Of a stretch of DNA of 64,000 nt, positions 8,616-18,797 are shown in pieces. Position 1 is the first letter of the stretch. Each line of letters starts with the position of its first letter. Below the pieces are notes generated by a model that was not told the origin of the DNA, did not search any database, and saw only the letters and a list, made by a program, of their open reading frames with translations. Position numbers and translations under genes: made by a program. This stretch comes from Acidiphilium sp. 37-60-79. GTDB lineage: Bacteria; Pseudomonadota; Alphaproteobacteria; Acetobacterales; Acetobacteraceae. Location of the stretch: NCBI GenBank assembly GCA_002279355.1, contig NCBV01000009.1:50897-114896 (forward strand). The letters are read 5' to 3'.

Positions 8616-10397
8616 TCAGTGAAGCGTAATGGGTTGCATTTCCAGCCGGTGTAATTGCGACAGGGTGGTGATCAACCGTGCATCGCTGCGCAGCCCAGGT
8701 GGCAAGCTGGCCAAGCCGAGCGGATTGAGTTTGCCAATATCCTTATGCAGCAATTGCTTAAACAATTCGTGGAAATTGGGCTTGCCATTATTGATCGCGA
8801 GCGGCGCGTTCGGGGATAGATGCAAGGCAGTCCGCACGGCTGCAAAAGCAGTATGATATCCTCCAATTTTATCCACCAGCCCACGCTTCAAAGCCTGGGT
8901 ACCCGTCCAAACCCGCCCTTGGCCGATGGCATTCACTTGCGCAGGGGTTAGGTGCCGTCCCGTCGCGACCCAGGTCACAAAATTTTGGTAATCGGCATTG
9001 AGCATGGTCTGCAGGTTGGCCAGCTCAGCCTGATTCCAGCGTGTGGTTTGACTATCGAAATCGGCATTGGCGCCTCGCGAGGCACCGGTAATGGTAACGC
9101 CGATTTTAGTCAGGAGCTTGCCGAAGCTGAGCTTGCCGCCGAGCACGCCAATCGAGCCGGTGAGGGTCGCCGGATCAGCCACCAGCACGGTGCCATGGCT
9201 GGACACCCAATACCCGCCGGACGCATCAAGCCCGCCCATCGAAATAATCAGTGGCTTATGCGCCCGCGCCGCCGCCGCAACTTGCGCACCAATCACCGCA
9301 GAGCCGGTCACCGTCCCGCCCGGCGTGTCGAGCCGGAGCAGAATCGCTTTAATATCTTTGTCGTGAATTGCATGATGTAGTTCGCCGGCGAGTTGACGCG
9401 GCGCGATGGCGCTGGCCGTATCATTGGCAGAGGGGGCCTGAATATCACCATGGGCAATGATCAGGGCAATCTGCGTCGCATGGGCCGGCAGCTTTGGCGC
9501 ATCGGCCACATAGCGGGAAAAACTCACCGTGCGCCCGGCGAATACCGCAACTTCCGCATCGAGCGGCATCACCACATCGATCAGACCGTCCTTCTTGGCT
9601 TGATCAGCGCTGAACGGCGCCTGATCGATCATCGCACGCACCGCCGCCGGACTTTGGTTCAGGCGCACCGCGATCGGCGCGATGGCCGCGCGATAGAGCG
9701 AGCCGGCGAGGCTATTGAGCATATGCAAATTGGCTTTGGACGGTGCGGAGCGGGTGTATAATTGCGGATAGGTTTTATACTTGCCCACATGCGCGAATTG
9801 CGCATCAACGCCAACGGTCTGCAGTGCCGTCGCCGCGAACGGGGTTTGCAGCGAAAGGCCAGTAACGCCGAAATCCCCCGCTTCGGAGAGCTCAATACGG
9901 CTGGCTGCGGTAGCAATCATATACGCGCCAAGCCCGGTGGGACCATCAAACGACATCGCCCGTGCAATCACCGGCTTGCCCGATTCCGCCCGGAAGCGGG
10001 CAATGGCATTATGCAGCTCTTCGGCGGTGGTGAGGCTGCAGCACCCGCTACCGAGGGTGATATCAAGTCCGGTGACCCGATCATCATGGGCCGCGCGGTC
10101 GATCGCTTGAATTGATTGCAACAGGCTGGGCTGGGGGGTTTGGCCAAAATTGAGCCAGAACGGCGTACTCGCCGCATCAACCGGGTTATTCTCCAGATTG
10201 ATCGCTAGGTTGAATTTGCCGGTTAGCGGCTGTTTCACATTAATTTTGTGGGCATTGAAATTGAGCGCCGCGAGGATCAGCCCGACCACGATCAACGTGG
10301 TGATCGCGCCAAACACGAAGACGATGCCAACCACACCATTAAAAATCCACGTCAGCAGACGATTAAAAAACGAACGGCGTTGCGGGCCAGCGCTCAT
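8616..10397 (-). CDS. sppA: signal peptide peptidase SppA, 67-kDa type
   Basis: Membrane-bound serine-lysine protease that degrades cleaved signal peptides. The 593-residue length with two tandem peptidase-S49 halves matches the long (67K) form. A single transmembrane anchor lies near residues 18-48. The N-terminal half carries GKYKTYPQ with the probable catalytic lysine, and the C-terminal half carries DASGGYW with the nucleophilic serine, followed by TGSIGVLGGK. A GGAGAG sequence precedes the ATG at 10397. It is a monocistron or weakly linked to the lipocalin gene 73 bases upstream. Confidence 0.93.
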   Translation of the reverse strand: MSAGPQRRSFFNRLLTWIFNGVVGIVFVFGAITTLIVVGLILAALNFNAHKINVKQPLTGKFNLAINLENNPVDAASTPFWLNFGQTPQPSLLQSIQAIDRAAHDDRVTGLDITLGSGCCSLTTAEELHNAIARFRAESGKPVIARAMSFDGPTGLGAYMIATAASRIELSEAGDFGVTGLSLQTPFAATALQTVGVDAQFAHVGKYKTYPQLYTRSAPSKANLHMLNSLAGSLYRAAIAPIAVRLNQSPAAVRAMIDQAPFSADQAKKDGLIDVVMPLDAEVAVFAGRTVSFSRYVADAPKLPAHATQIALIIAHGDIQAPSANDTASAIAPRQLAGELHHAIHDKDIKAILLRLDTPGGTVTGSAVIGAQVAAAARAHKPLIISMGGLDASGGYWVSSHGTVLVADPATLTGSIGVLGGKLSFGKLLTKIGVTITGASRGANADFDSQTTRWNQAELANLQTMLNADYQNFVTWVATGRHLTPAQVNAIGQGRVWTGTQALKRGLVDKIGGYHTAFAAVRTALHLSPNAPLAINNGKPNFHELFKQLLHKDIGKLNPLGLASLPPGLRSDARLITTLSQLHRLEMQPITLH

Positions 10398-10470
10398 GCT
10401 AAATTCTCTCCGTTAGAGGATTGATCCCTATCACGTTACGGGATCATAGCAAGACACATGCCTGTGTGAA

Positions 10471-11085
10471 CTAAATTTTTTCGAAGCCGGGTTGGCCGAT
10501 CTGCGCCGGGATTTGCGGTATGCGGCGAAATTGTCGAGCATCGAACCCGTGATGGTAAAATGTTTCGAGTTTGGCTTGGTATGTCGCGTCGTCCATGCGG
10601 TTGCTGCGTGCAAATACCCAGCCGAGCGAGCGATTCGGCAATCCGGTAAGCGCAATGGTGTAATCGGCATTCACATCGAAAATCACATAAGGCACACCAA
10701 TTGCACCGCCGAGCACGGTCACCCGCCAAATCGCGTTGCCGGAATGGGGCTCAACATAATCGATCGAGGCAAAGCGGAACAGTTTGGCCGAAAAACTGTC
10801 TTTATATCCATGATACGCATCAATAATTCCGCCGGCGGGGCGCGGCGTGTAGGTTGCATAGGCGCCCACATAGTCCGCTTCGGCAAAATAAGGGATATGC
10901 GCGATGATATACCATTTGCCGTAATATCGGTTGAGGTCGATCGCCGCATTCGGTCGGAGTGGTGGCTGCGGATATGAACTAGTCGCGAACGTACACGCGC
11001 TCAGCAAGGCTGGAGCGGCGAGTAAAGGCACCCCGTGGCTGAGCACGCGGCGTCGCGAAAATGGCGATTGGGTGGGTCTAGGCAT
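10471..11085 (-). CDS. blc: bacterial lipocalin (Blc-type) lipoprotein
   Basis: Outer-membrane lipocalin family, which binds lipids or other hydrophobic ligands in an eight-stranded barrel. The 204-residue product starts with an exported N-terminus containing a SRRRVLS twin-arginine-like motif and a lipobox ending LLSAC (Cys31), so it may be lipidated. The lipocalin signature NRYYGKWYIIAHIPYF follows near residues 52-67 and the conserved YVIFDVNADYTIALTG stretch appears later. A GGAG lies just before the ATG at 11085. The symbol follows the family; the ligand is unknown. Confidence 0.9.
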   Translation of the reverse strand: MPRPTQSPFSRRRVLSHGVPLLAAPALLSACTFATSSYPQPPLRPNAAIDLNRYYGKWYIIAHIPYFAEADYVGAYATYTPRPAGGIIDAYHGYKDSFSAKLFRFASIDYVEPHSGNAIWRVTVLGGAIGVPYVIFDVNADYTIALTGLPNRSLGWVFARSNRMDDATYQAKLETFYHHGFDARQFRRIPQIPAQIGQPGFEKI

Positions 11086-11253
11086 AGTTGCTCCGATAAG
11101 TCACGCCAACAGCCTATAGATCGGGATGGCAGGCAAAATGGCAATGGTTGATGGAGCGAATACCCGCCAAACGGCCAGATGGATGAGCGCCAGACAATAA
11201 GGTTTCTGACAAAATTCGTGCCGGACCCATAGTCGGGAATAGCAGCGACGACA

Positions 11254-11330
11254 TGGTCGGAGTGAGAGGATTCGAACCTCCGGCCCCTGCGTCCCGAACA
11301 CAGTGCTCTACCAGGCTGAGCTACACTCCG
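11254..11330 (-). tRNA. tRNA-Pro, anticodon CGG
   Basis: 77-base cloverleaf including an encoded CCA. The acceptor arms CGGAGTG and CACTCCG pair, the D arm carries AGCCTGGTAGAGC, the anticodon stem CTGTG/CGCAG encloses the loop TTCGGGA (anticodon CGG), and the T arm contains GGTTCGAATCC. The discriminator base is A. CGG reads CCG proline codons. No intron or truncation. Confidence 0.97.
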
Positions 11331-11685
11331 CTGGTGGCGGCTATAGCCAAGGGGGGCGGGTTGCGCAAGCGGGCGGCGGCTACGCGTCGCTTAGGCTTCA
11401 TAGTAGCCCCGTCATAACCATTGAATGAGCCAGCACCGCCATGGATTGCGCCGGGCCGCAGCACGAGACTCTGTTGTTAGCCTTTCACCCAAAGATCACA
11501 AAATGCCAATTTTATCATCATTTGTAAGTAAAATAATTTAATAATGATTATATTTTCATCATTTTGTGATTTAATTATAATCGTGTATGACAAAAACGTT
11601 GTTGGGTTGTTATGTTTTAGGCGCCGCGTCGCGCCGCCTGGATGTGCCAACCGTCTTTGATCATTCGCCCTGTAGGAGATCAGCC
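11331..11685. other. intergenic region between tRNA-Pro and the amino-acid ABC operon
   Basis: About 355 bases without a supported gene. The first half is GC-rich and featureless apart from the tRNA promoter side. The second half (about 11490-11590) is strikingly AT-rich compared with everything around it and contains the 11-base inverted repeat described separately, a direct repeat of TCATCATTTGT / TCATCATTTTGT (11516 and 11557), and a small perfect palindrome ATAATGATTAT at 11541-11551. An in-frame ATG at 11587 exists but has no ribosome binding site. Confidence 0.6.
11495..11570. promoter_or_regulatory. long-range inverted repeat, candidate operator of the ABC transporter operon
   Basis: ATCACAAAATG at 11495-11505 is the exact reverse complement of CATTTTGTGAT at 11560-11570. 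The 11-base arms are 65 bases apart start to start, close to six helical turns, and bracket an AT-rich core. The region lies 116-191 bases upstream of the binding-protein start. Such spacing is compatible with two operator half-sites joined by looping, but it could also be a coincidence of AT-rich sequence. No regulator gene is adjacent. Confidence 0.45.
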
Positions 11686-12498
11686 ATGAAACCAATTCGA
11701 TCCTCGATCCTTGCCTTGGCTATGCTGTCGAGCTCAGTCACGTTCGGCGTCGCCCAAGCCTCTATCGCCCTGCCGCCCTCGATCGCGAAATCAAAAACGC
11801 TGCGCATTTGCAGCGCCATCAATCTCCCGCCGATGGAGTTCATGAGCCCACAAACGCAGCCTGAAGGCGTGGATATCGACCTCGCCAACGGGATCGCCAA
11901 AAAGCTCGGCGTGAAACCCAAATTCATCAATATCCCGTTCGCCGGGCTGATCCCCGCCTTGCTCGCGGATCATTGCGACGTGATCATGTCGCAACTCTTC
12001 ATCAAAAAATCGCGCCTGAAAGTGATCGATGAAATCCCTTACATGTATTCGCACGAATCGGTCCTGATCAAACCCGGCTCGCCGAAAGTACCCGATCTCG
12101 AAGCTCTGTCAGGCAAAAAAGTAGCAACCGTGACCGGCACCACCGCGACCGTGCTGCTCGATGCCGCCAATAAAAAACTCAAAGCCGCCAACAAAACACC
12201 CATTGATCTGGTCTTGTTCCCAGAAAACACCCAGGCACTGCAACAACTCCAACTCGGTCAGGTGGCAGCCTATGGCGTCGCTTACGAAACGGCGCGGTAT
12301 TACATCAAACATGTGCCCAGCCAGTTCGCGATGGGCGGCCCGCCTTACTTCAAAATCGCGACCGGCATCGGCCTGCGCAAGGATGAGACCGTGTTGAACC
12401 ACGCCATCACCACAGCGCTCGGCGAGATGAAAAATAAGGGCGAATATCAAGCGATATTCAAAAAATGGGATCTTCAGCTCGATATGCTGAAACACTAA
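11686..12498 (+). CDS. periplasmic amino-acid-binding protein of an ABC importer
   Basis: Solute-binding protein (SBP family 3) that captures a polar amino acid in the periplasm. I start at the ATG at 11686, behind TAGGAG, because it opens with a clean signal peptide (MKPIRSSILALAMLSSS, cleavage likely after VAQA). The 270-residue product contains the family core: LRICSAINLPPMEF, GVDIDLANGIAKKLG, and the KKVATVTGTTATVLL lobe-2 segment. Permease and ATPase genes follow directly, forming a three-gene operon. The exact substrate cannot be read from sequence. Confidence 0.92.
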   Translation: MKPIRSSILALAMLSSSVTFGVAQASIALPPSIAKSKTLRICSAINLPPMEFMSPQTQPEGVDIDLANGIAKKLGVKPKFINIPFAGLIPALLADHCDVIMSQLFIKKSRLKVIDEIPYMYSHESVLIKPGSPKVPDLEALSGKKVATVTGTTATVLLDAANKKLKAANKTPIDLVLFPENTQALQQLQLGQVAAYGVAYETARYYIKHVPSQFAMGGPPYFKIATGIGLRKDETVLNHAITTALGEMKNKGEYQAIFKKWDLQLDMLKH

Positions 12499-12511
12499 CC
12501 AGCTAATATCG

Positions 12512-13264
12512 ATGCATTTCGACTGGCCCTATTTTTGGCACCAACTCTTGCAGCCGAACGGTGCGTTCCTGCAAGGGTTGTGGCTGACCATCTTGATCAG
12601 TGTCGGTGGCCAGGTGATCGGCCTGCTCATTGGCCTGCCCGCCGCCTTAGCCCGCCGGTCAAGCAATGTGCTGATCACTTGGCCGGCGCGGGCATACATT
12701 CTCTTGATGCGGGGCACGCCGCTCTTGGTGCAAATCGTGTTCATCTATACTGGCTTGGCAGCAGCGGGCATCTTGCGCTTTCATGATATGCATTTGGGCG
12801 GCATCGTGATTGCAGGCAACGTCCAGGCGGGCATTTTGGCGTTGGGTTTGAACGAAGGCGCCTACATGGCGGAAATTTTCCGTGCAGGCATCGATGCGGT
12901 GGATCCTGGCCAAACCGAAGCCGCCAAATCGCTGGGCATGACGCCGGTCAAAATTTTGCGCTACGTGGTGCTGCCCCAAGCATTCCGCATCGTTTTGCTG
13001 CCCATCGGCAATCAATTCAACATCATGCTCAAAAATAGCACCTTGGTGAGCGTCATCGGCGTTTCGGAAATGCTGTTGGTTACCGAAACGATCAATTCTG
13101 CCACGTTTCGCACCTTCGAACTCTATTCAGTCTTGGCGATTTATTTCTTGATCCTCACCTCGATCTGGGGGCTGATCATGCGCCAAATCGAACAGCGCAT
13201 GGATCGCAGTCGGCTGCGTCCGGCAACCAGTCTCGCTGGTCCAACGTTGGCGGAGCCCGCTTGA
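12512..13264 (+). CDS. amino-acid ABC transporter permease (HisM/GltJ type)
   Basis: Inner-membrane permease of the polar-amino-acid uptake family. The 250-residue protein has about five hydrophobic helices and the EAA loop [22 protein letters not shown] at residues ~131-152, where the ATPase docks. The segment [13 protein letters not shown] ([16 protein letters not shown], near residue 66) is diagnostic of this family. It starts 13 bases after the binding-protein stop. Only one permease gene is present, so the channel is probably a homodimer. Confidence 0.93.
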   Translation: MHFDWPYFWHQLLQPNGAFLQGLWLTILISVGGQVIGLLIGLPAALARRSSNVLITWPARAYILLMRGTPLLVQIVFIYTGLAAAGILRFHDMHLGGIVIAGNVQAGILALGLNEGAYMAEIFRAGIDAVDPGQTEAAKSLGMTPVKILRYVVLPQAFRIVLLPIGNQFNIMLKNSTLVSVIGVSEMLLVTETINSATFRTFELYSVLAIYFLILTSIWGLIMRQIEQRMDRSRLRPATSLAGPTLAEPA

Positions 13265-14028
13265 TGAGCGATATTTTGGTCCAGGCCGAAGGGGTGGTGA
13301 AGCGGTTCGGCGCCCATAAAGTGCTCGATGGAGTCAGTTTCAATGTCTGTCGTGGTGAGACGGTCGTGCTGATCGGATCATCTGGCTCCGGCAAAACCAC
13401 CTTGCTGCGCTGCGTCAATCACCTCGAAAAAATCGAAACCGGTCGCATCACCGTCAATGGCTATCTGATCGGATACCGCCAGCAAGCCGGTCGGCTGGTC
13501 GAGGACCGCGAAGCCAATATCGCCCGGCAGCGGCGCGATGTCGGCATGGTGTTCCAGCGCTTTAACCTATTCGCCAATTTGAGCGTGATGGACAATATCA
13601 TTCTTGCCCCCATGAAAGTGCGTGGCGAGAGCCGGCAAATCGCCACCGCCCGTGCCGAAGCCCTGCTGGCGCGGGTGGGCCTTGCCGAAAAGGCCAACGC
13701 GCACCCATCCTCGCTCTCGGGCGGGCAACAGCAGCGTGTCGCGATTGCCCGGGCCTTGGCGATGCAGCCGGCGGTGATGTTGTTCGATGAACCCACCAGC
13801 GCGCTTGACCCGGAAATGGTCGGTGAAGTGCTCTCGGTGATGCGCGACCTCGCGCAAGACGGCATGACCATGATGATCGTCACCCATGAGATGAATTTTG
13901 CCCGTAACGTCGCAGACCGAATCATCGTTATGGATCAGGGCCAAATCGTCGAAGACGGCCCTCCCGCCCAATTGTTCGATCGCCCGGCTCACGTCAAAAC
14001 CCGCGCGTTGCTCGCCCCTGCGCGATAA
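13264..14028 (+). CDS. amino-acid ABC transporter ATP-binding protein (GlnQ/HisP type)
   Basis: Cytoplasmic ATPase that powers the importer. The ATG at 13264 overlaps the permease stop by one base (TGATG); a TTG three bases earlier is an alternative. The 254-residue product has all nucleotide-binding motifs: Walker [12 protein letters not shown] near residue 37, signature [15 protein letters not shown], Walker [13 protein letters not shown], and the switch histidine in VTHEMNFA. The insertion between Walker A and the Q-loop, with a histidine-permease-like linker, fits the HisP branch. Confidence 0.95.
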   Translation: MSDILVQAEGVVKRFGAHKVLDGVSFNVCRGETVVLIGSSGSGKTTLLRCVNHLEKIETGRITVNGYLIGYRQQAGRLVEDREANIARQRRDVGMVFQRFNLFANLSVMDNIILAPMKVRGESRQIATARAEALLARVGLAEKANAHPSSLSGGQQQRVAIARALAMQPAVMLFDEPTSALDPEMVGEVLSVMRDLAQDGMTMMIVTHEMNFARNVADRIIVMDQGQIVEDGPPAQLFDRPAHVKTRALLAPAR

Positions 14029-14255
14029 CCCTGTTTTGCGCCCGTTGTTCGCATGCAACAGAGGTGCCTAGATCGATGGAATTGCTAAGATTTAACAGGA
14101 TGGGTGCTAATCGTCGAATTGGCTATCGGACCGAATAATTTTTGCAACATAATGAAATATATGAAAAATAACCATCTTGCCGTGGGAACGATGGTGGGCG
14201 AGCGCAACAAGCGGGGGTTCTCGCCGTTTCTGATGTTGGGTGGTAAGACGCGCGC

Positions 14256-16911
14256 ATGGATGGACCGTTGAAGGCAGGAAATCGATTGGCGCAGGATCGG
14301 CAGGCGCGGCGCGTTGGCTCGCGCGCAAAAGCAGGTGCGGGATCAGCGCCTGCCTCAGGGGGGCGTGGCGGTGATCCGGCGCGGGGTCAGCGTAAAAAGC
14401 CTGCGCGTCGTGGATTTTGGCGGTTTGCGGGCGGGTTTCTGGCACGCAGTTTCTACCGGCTCGCGGTATTGGGAATTTTGGTCGGGCTGATCGGCGGCGG
14501 CGGACTATTTTTATATTTCAGCACCGGCCTGCCCAGCGTAAAGGCGTTGCGACATTATCAGCCGCCCTTGGAAACGCGAATTTATGCCAGTGATTTCAAA
14601 CTGATCGGCGCTTTGGGCTCCCCCCTTGGTACAATCAGCGTTCATCTCGGCGGAAGATCGCAGCTTTTGGACCGAGCCAGGAATCGATCCATTAGCGATT
14701 ATGCGGGCTGCTTTTGTTGACATGACCCGATTGGGAACCGGCGAACGCCCACTCGGCGCTTCGACCATCACCATGCAGGTGGTCAAGAACATGCTGCTGA
14801 ATAACCGGATCGATTTTACCCGCAAAATCAAAGAAGCCATTTTGGCAGTCCGGGTCGATCGGGCGATGACCAAGCAGCAAATCCTAACCATCTATCTCAA
14901 CGAGATTTATCTCGGGCAAAATTCCTGGGGTGTGGCGGCGGCAGCGCAAGCCTATTTCGATAAGCCATTATCCCGCCTGACGATCGCGGAGGCGGCGTCG
15001 CTCGGGGGATTGCCCAAGGCGCCGACCAATTACAATCCGTTTTTACACCCGAACCGCGCGCTGCGTCGGCGCAATTGGGTGATCAACCGGATGCGCGTCG
15101 ATGGCGCCATCACCGCAGCGCAGGCCAAGCAGGCGGCGGCCGAACCGTTGCTCCCCGAAGCGGCCCGACAGACGCGACCGGTTCTTGGCGGTGGCTATTT
15201 CAGTGATGCCGTGCAGTCTCAACTGATCAAAATGTTCGGTCGGCAGCGCACCATGGAAGGCGGGCTGATTGTGCGCACCTCGATGGTGCCGCATTTGCAA
15301 ACGGCTGCAATGACCGCGATGCGTGACCGGCTCGAGCGCTATGATCATCAATTTGGCGCCTTTCACGGGCCAATCGGCCAAATTCCTACCGCAAAACTGT
15401 CGGGTTGGCCAAAAGCGTTGGCGGCGCAAAATACCCCGCCGGGCATGCGTCGGGCTTGGCGGCTTGGTGTCGTGCTCCGGTCAACGCCAACTGGTGCGAA
15501 AATCGGTTGGCTGTCCGCCTATGGCGGCGCGCACCATACCGGGACCTTGACCCAGTCTGGCGTGGCTTGGCGCATGATGCAGGCGGGAAAGAAACTGGTG
15601 CCGGTGCCGCGCGCGATCGATGGGTTCTTGCGTCCCGGTGATCTGGTGATGATTGCGCCAGGTGCGGTCAAACCGAAAGGTGCAGGCGCAGCCGACATGG
15701 CGCTTAAGCAAATTCCGCACGTGGAAGGCTCAATGCTGAGCATGGACCCGCGCACCGGTCGGGTGTTTGCGATGGTCGGCGGCTGGAGCCACGCGATGAG
15801 CCCCTATAACCGAGCGCTCCAGGCGCATCGGCAACCGGGATCAGGCGTGAAGCCGTTTGATTACCTGACGGCAATGCAAGTGGGATTACAGCCGGATGCG
15901 ACGATTCTGGATGCCCCCTTTGTCCAGAAACTTTCGGATGGTCAGGTCTATCGCCCCGGCGACTATGAAATGACTTTTTTAGGGCCGGTGCCGATATTTT
16001 ACGCGCTGGAGCAATCGTTGAATTTGGCAACGCTGCATTTGGCGCGGCGGATCGGGCTTGCGAATATTGCTGCCAATTTCGAGAAATTTGGCATCGTGCA
16101 CCATATGCCATTGATCTATCCGGCGGTGATAGGCGCGCTCGATACCACATTATGGCGTATGGTGCGTGGCGATGCGGCACTGGCGGAATATGGGCGTCGG
16201 ATAACACCAAGTCTTATCGATAGTGTCACCGCGCCAGATGGCCATATTTTATACCAGGCGCCTGATCAGGTGTGCGGCAACTGCACCGAGGGGTCGCCAT
16301 CGCAACCGCCGGTTCTGCAGCGCCCTGGCGCGCGGTTGGCGGGGGCCGATAGCGTCTATCAAGTGATTATGATGATGCGCAATGTGACCGAGCATGGCAC
16401 CGGCGTGCCGGCTATGGTGGGGATCAATCGACCGGTCGCGGGCAAGACCGGAACCACCAATAATTTCAACGATGCTTGGTTTGTCGGTTTTGTGCCGCAA
16501 ATGGTCACGGGCTGCTGGATTGGATATGATACCCCGCGCGACCTTGGCAACAATCAAACAGGCGGCAATGTGTGCGGTCCAGCGTGGAATCAGTATATGC
16601 GCGTCGCTCTGAACGGGCAGCCGGTGGTGAATTTCCGGACACCACCCGGCATGACCTTGGCGCAAGTCAGCTACAGCAACCAGACGGTGACCGAGGCGTT
16701 CAAGCCCGGACAAACGCCTGGCGCACAATCAAATCTCGGGTTGGTTGCTGATAATCCCGTGAATGGCACCGCTATTCCAACTGCCGCGACGGCGGGGAGC
16801 AGTGAATTCAACCCATCGCCGGGCGCTCCGCCTGCAACCGGTCCCACCACAGGCGCGGCACCGGGCAATGGAACCGCGCCGGTCGACAAAACATTGGGCG
16901 GCTTATATTAG
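14256..16911 (+). pseudogene. mrcA: penicillin-binding protein 1A gene, disrupted by deletion plus frameshift
   Basis: Bifunctional peptidoglycan glycosyltransferase/transpeptidase. The upstream frame (from ATG 14256) gives a basic cytoplasmic tail, a transmembrane segment (around residues 69-92) and the start of the extracellular part through KLIGALGS. The match then stops near the C6 run at 14620-14625 and continues in another frame with PPLVQSAFISAEDRSFW, the start of the glycosyltransferase domain, to 16911. About a dozen residues that normally join these blocks are missing, so a small deletion with loss of frame is likelier than a homopolymer slip alone. Downstream motifs look intact: catalytic Glu in AEDRSF, GSGVKPF (transpeptidase serine), SLN, KTGTT. 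A product begun at TTG 14626 would lack the membrane anchor. An assembly error is possible. Confidence 0.75.
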
Positions 16912-16945
16912 CAACAATAAAGTTCCAACCCGAAAGTGATTGATC

Positions 16946-18077
16946 ATGTCCGCCGAAACCGCCGCTATCGCTCAGCAAATTACCGAGTCCGTTGCGTTGC
17001 TGCGGAGGCATCTTTGACTGGGATCGTGCCAATGAGCGCCTCGCGGAGCTAAATGCCCGCGCCGAAGACCCGCAACTTTGGAACAATTCCGGCGCCGCCC
17101 AGGGTTTGCTGCGCGAACGCAACCGCTTGGCCAGTCAGATTGATGCGGTGCGGGCGATCGAGCGCGATACCGATGATGCGTTAATGCTGGTCGAATTGGC
17201 CGAAGCCGAGGGCGATCAGGCTGTGCTGGCCGAGGCCGAGGCCGCCCTGCGGCGGATAGGCGAGGAGGTCAAGCGCCGCGAAATCGAAAGCCTGCTCTCC
17301 GGCGAAGCGGACGGCAATGATGCCTATATGGAAATCAATGCGGGCGCGGGTGGCACCGAGGCGCAGGATTGGGCCGAGATGCTCATGCGCATGTATACAC
17401 GCTGGGCCGAACAGCACGGCTATAAGGTGCAAAATCTCGACCAGTCGGACGGCGAACAGGCCGGCATCAAGTCGGTCACGCTACAATTTTCCGGCTCCAA
17501 TGCCTATGGCTGGCTCAAAACCGAGGCGGGCGTCCACCGGCTGGTGCGAATTTCACCGTTCGATGCGAATGCGCGCCGACAAACCAGCTTCGCCAGCGTC
17601 TGGGTGTATCCCGTGGTCGATGATACGATCGATATCGAGATCGACCCGTCGGATTTGAAAGTCGATACCTACCGCGCCTCCGGTGCGGGCGGGCAGCACG
17701 TGAACAAGACCGAAAGTGCGATTCGCATCACCCATGTGCCCTCGGGCATCATCGTGGCTTGCCAGAATGATCGCAGCCAGCATCGCAACCGGGCGACTGC
17801 CATGGAAATGCTCAAAGCGCGTCTCTATGAAGCCGAGTTGCAACGGCGCGAAGCGGCGAGTGCGGTCACCGAGAGCACCAAACGTGACATTGGTTGGGGT
17901 CATCAAATCCGCTCATATGTGTTAGCGCCATACCAATTGGTCAAGGATTTGCGAACCAATTACGAGCGCGGCAACCCAGATGCGGTGTTAGACGGTGATT
18001 TGGATGATTTCATGGCCGCCTCGCTCGCCGCGCGCGTCGGCGCGACGCGGAGCGAAGCGTCGGCACAGGCGGATTAA
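16946..18077 (+). CDS. prfB: peptide chain release factor 2, made by programmed +1 frameshift
   Basis: Class I release factor reading UGA and UAA. The first 23 codons start at ATG 16946 and end in an in-frame TGA at 17015; the ribosome must slip +1 on CTT at 17012 to read GAC onward, giving 376 residues. The main frame contains the SPF tripeptide of RF2 (VRISPFDAN) and the catalytic GGQ (ASGAGGQHVNKTES). Gene length and motif order are normal. It lies 34 bases after the broken mrcA gene. Confidence 0.96.
17004..17018 (+). promoter_or_regulatory. RF2 autoregulatory frameshift site
   Basis: GGAGG at 17004-17008 acts as internal Shine-Dalgarno, followed by a CAT spacer and the slip sequence CTT TGA C at 17012-17018. 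Spacing and slip sequence match the well-known prfB site. When RF2 is scarce the ribosome pauses on the poorly recognised TGA and slips +1, so RF2 controls its own level. Confidence 0.93.
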
Positions 18078-18110
18078 TGCACCATTTTGGTGCGCTGAAA
18101 GGACAGACCC

Positions 18111-18797
18111 ATGGATATCATTGAAAGTATCCGATCGGCATTCTCGCCACCCCATCGCGTCGGCTATCCGTTCATCGTGGGTGGTGCGGTGGTGTGGTTA
18201 TTCGGTCTGTTCGTTGCCGGATGGCTGGCCTGGTTAGGCTTTGCTTTCGCCCTGTTCTGTCTGTTTTTCTTTCGTGATCCACACCGTGTCGCACCGCCGC
18301 GCCCTTCGGTGCTGCTCGCCCCCGCCGATGGCCGGGTGGTGCTGGTTGACCAAGCCGTGCCGCCCGAGGCGCTCGGCCTGCCGGATGTCGCGGTGCCACG
18401 GGTGGCCATTTTTCTCTCGGTGCTCGATGTGCATGTCAATCGGGTGCCAGCCTCGGGTGTTATTACCAGAATTGCTTACCGGCACGGCAAGTTTCTCAAC
18501 GCGGCGCATGACAAAGCCGCCGATGACAATGAGCGTAACGCACTGGCAATGCGTCTCGACAATGGTGCGGTGATCGCGGTCGTGCAAATTGCCGGGCTGA
18601 TCGCCCGGCGGATCGTCTGCACCGCGCATGAGGGCGATCATCTGAGTGCCGGCGAGCGATTTGGCATCATCCGCTTTGGCAGCCGCACCGATTTATATCT
18701 TCCGCCCGGCACCAACCCGCTGGTCGCGGTTGGCCAACGCATGGTGGGCGGCGAGACGGTGATTGCCGATCTGACTGATCTTGTCGCACCGGCATGA
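18111..18797 (+). CDS. psd: phosphatidylserine decarboxylase proenzyme, short form
   Basis: Pyruvoyl enzyme that converts phosphatidylserine to phosphatidylethanolamine at the inner membrane. The 228-residue length fits the short Psd type of alphaproteobacteria. Two hydrophobic segments lie near residues 17-57 (VWLFGLFVAGWLAWLGF). The self-cleavage motif is FGSR with Gly190-Ser191, where the serine would become the pyruvoyl group; DVHVNRVPASG is also conserved. It is coupled to pssA by an ATGA overlap, so the two consecutive lipid steps are made together. Confidence 0.94.
   Translation: MDIIESIRSAFSPPHRVGYPFIVGGAVVWLFGLFVAGWLAWLGFAFALFCLFFFRDPHRVAPPRPSVLLAPADGRVVLVDQAVPPEALGLPDVAVPRVAIFLSVLDVHVNRVPASGVITRIAYRHGKFLNAAHDKAADDNERNALAMRLDNGAVIAVVQIAGLIARRIVCTAHEGDHLSAGERFGIIRFGSRTDLYLPPGTNPLVAVGQRMVGGETVIADLTDLVAPA

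Noticed and set aside
11587..11685. ATG at 11587 as start of the amino-acid-binding protein
   Set aside because: It would add 33 residues before the signal peptide, and no ribosome binding site precedes it.
16992..18077. prfB as a gene starting at TTG 16992 or as a frameshift pseudogene
   Set aside because: The upstream 23-codon frame from ATG 16946 and the GGAGG/CTT-TGA-C signal show the normal programmed frameshift.
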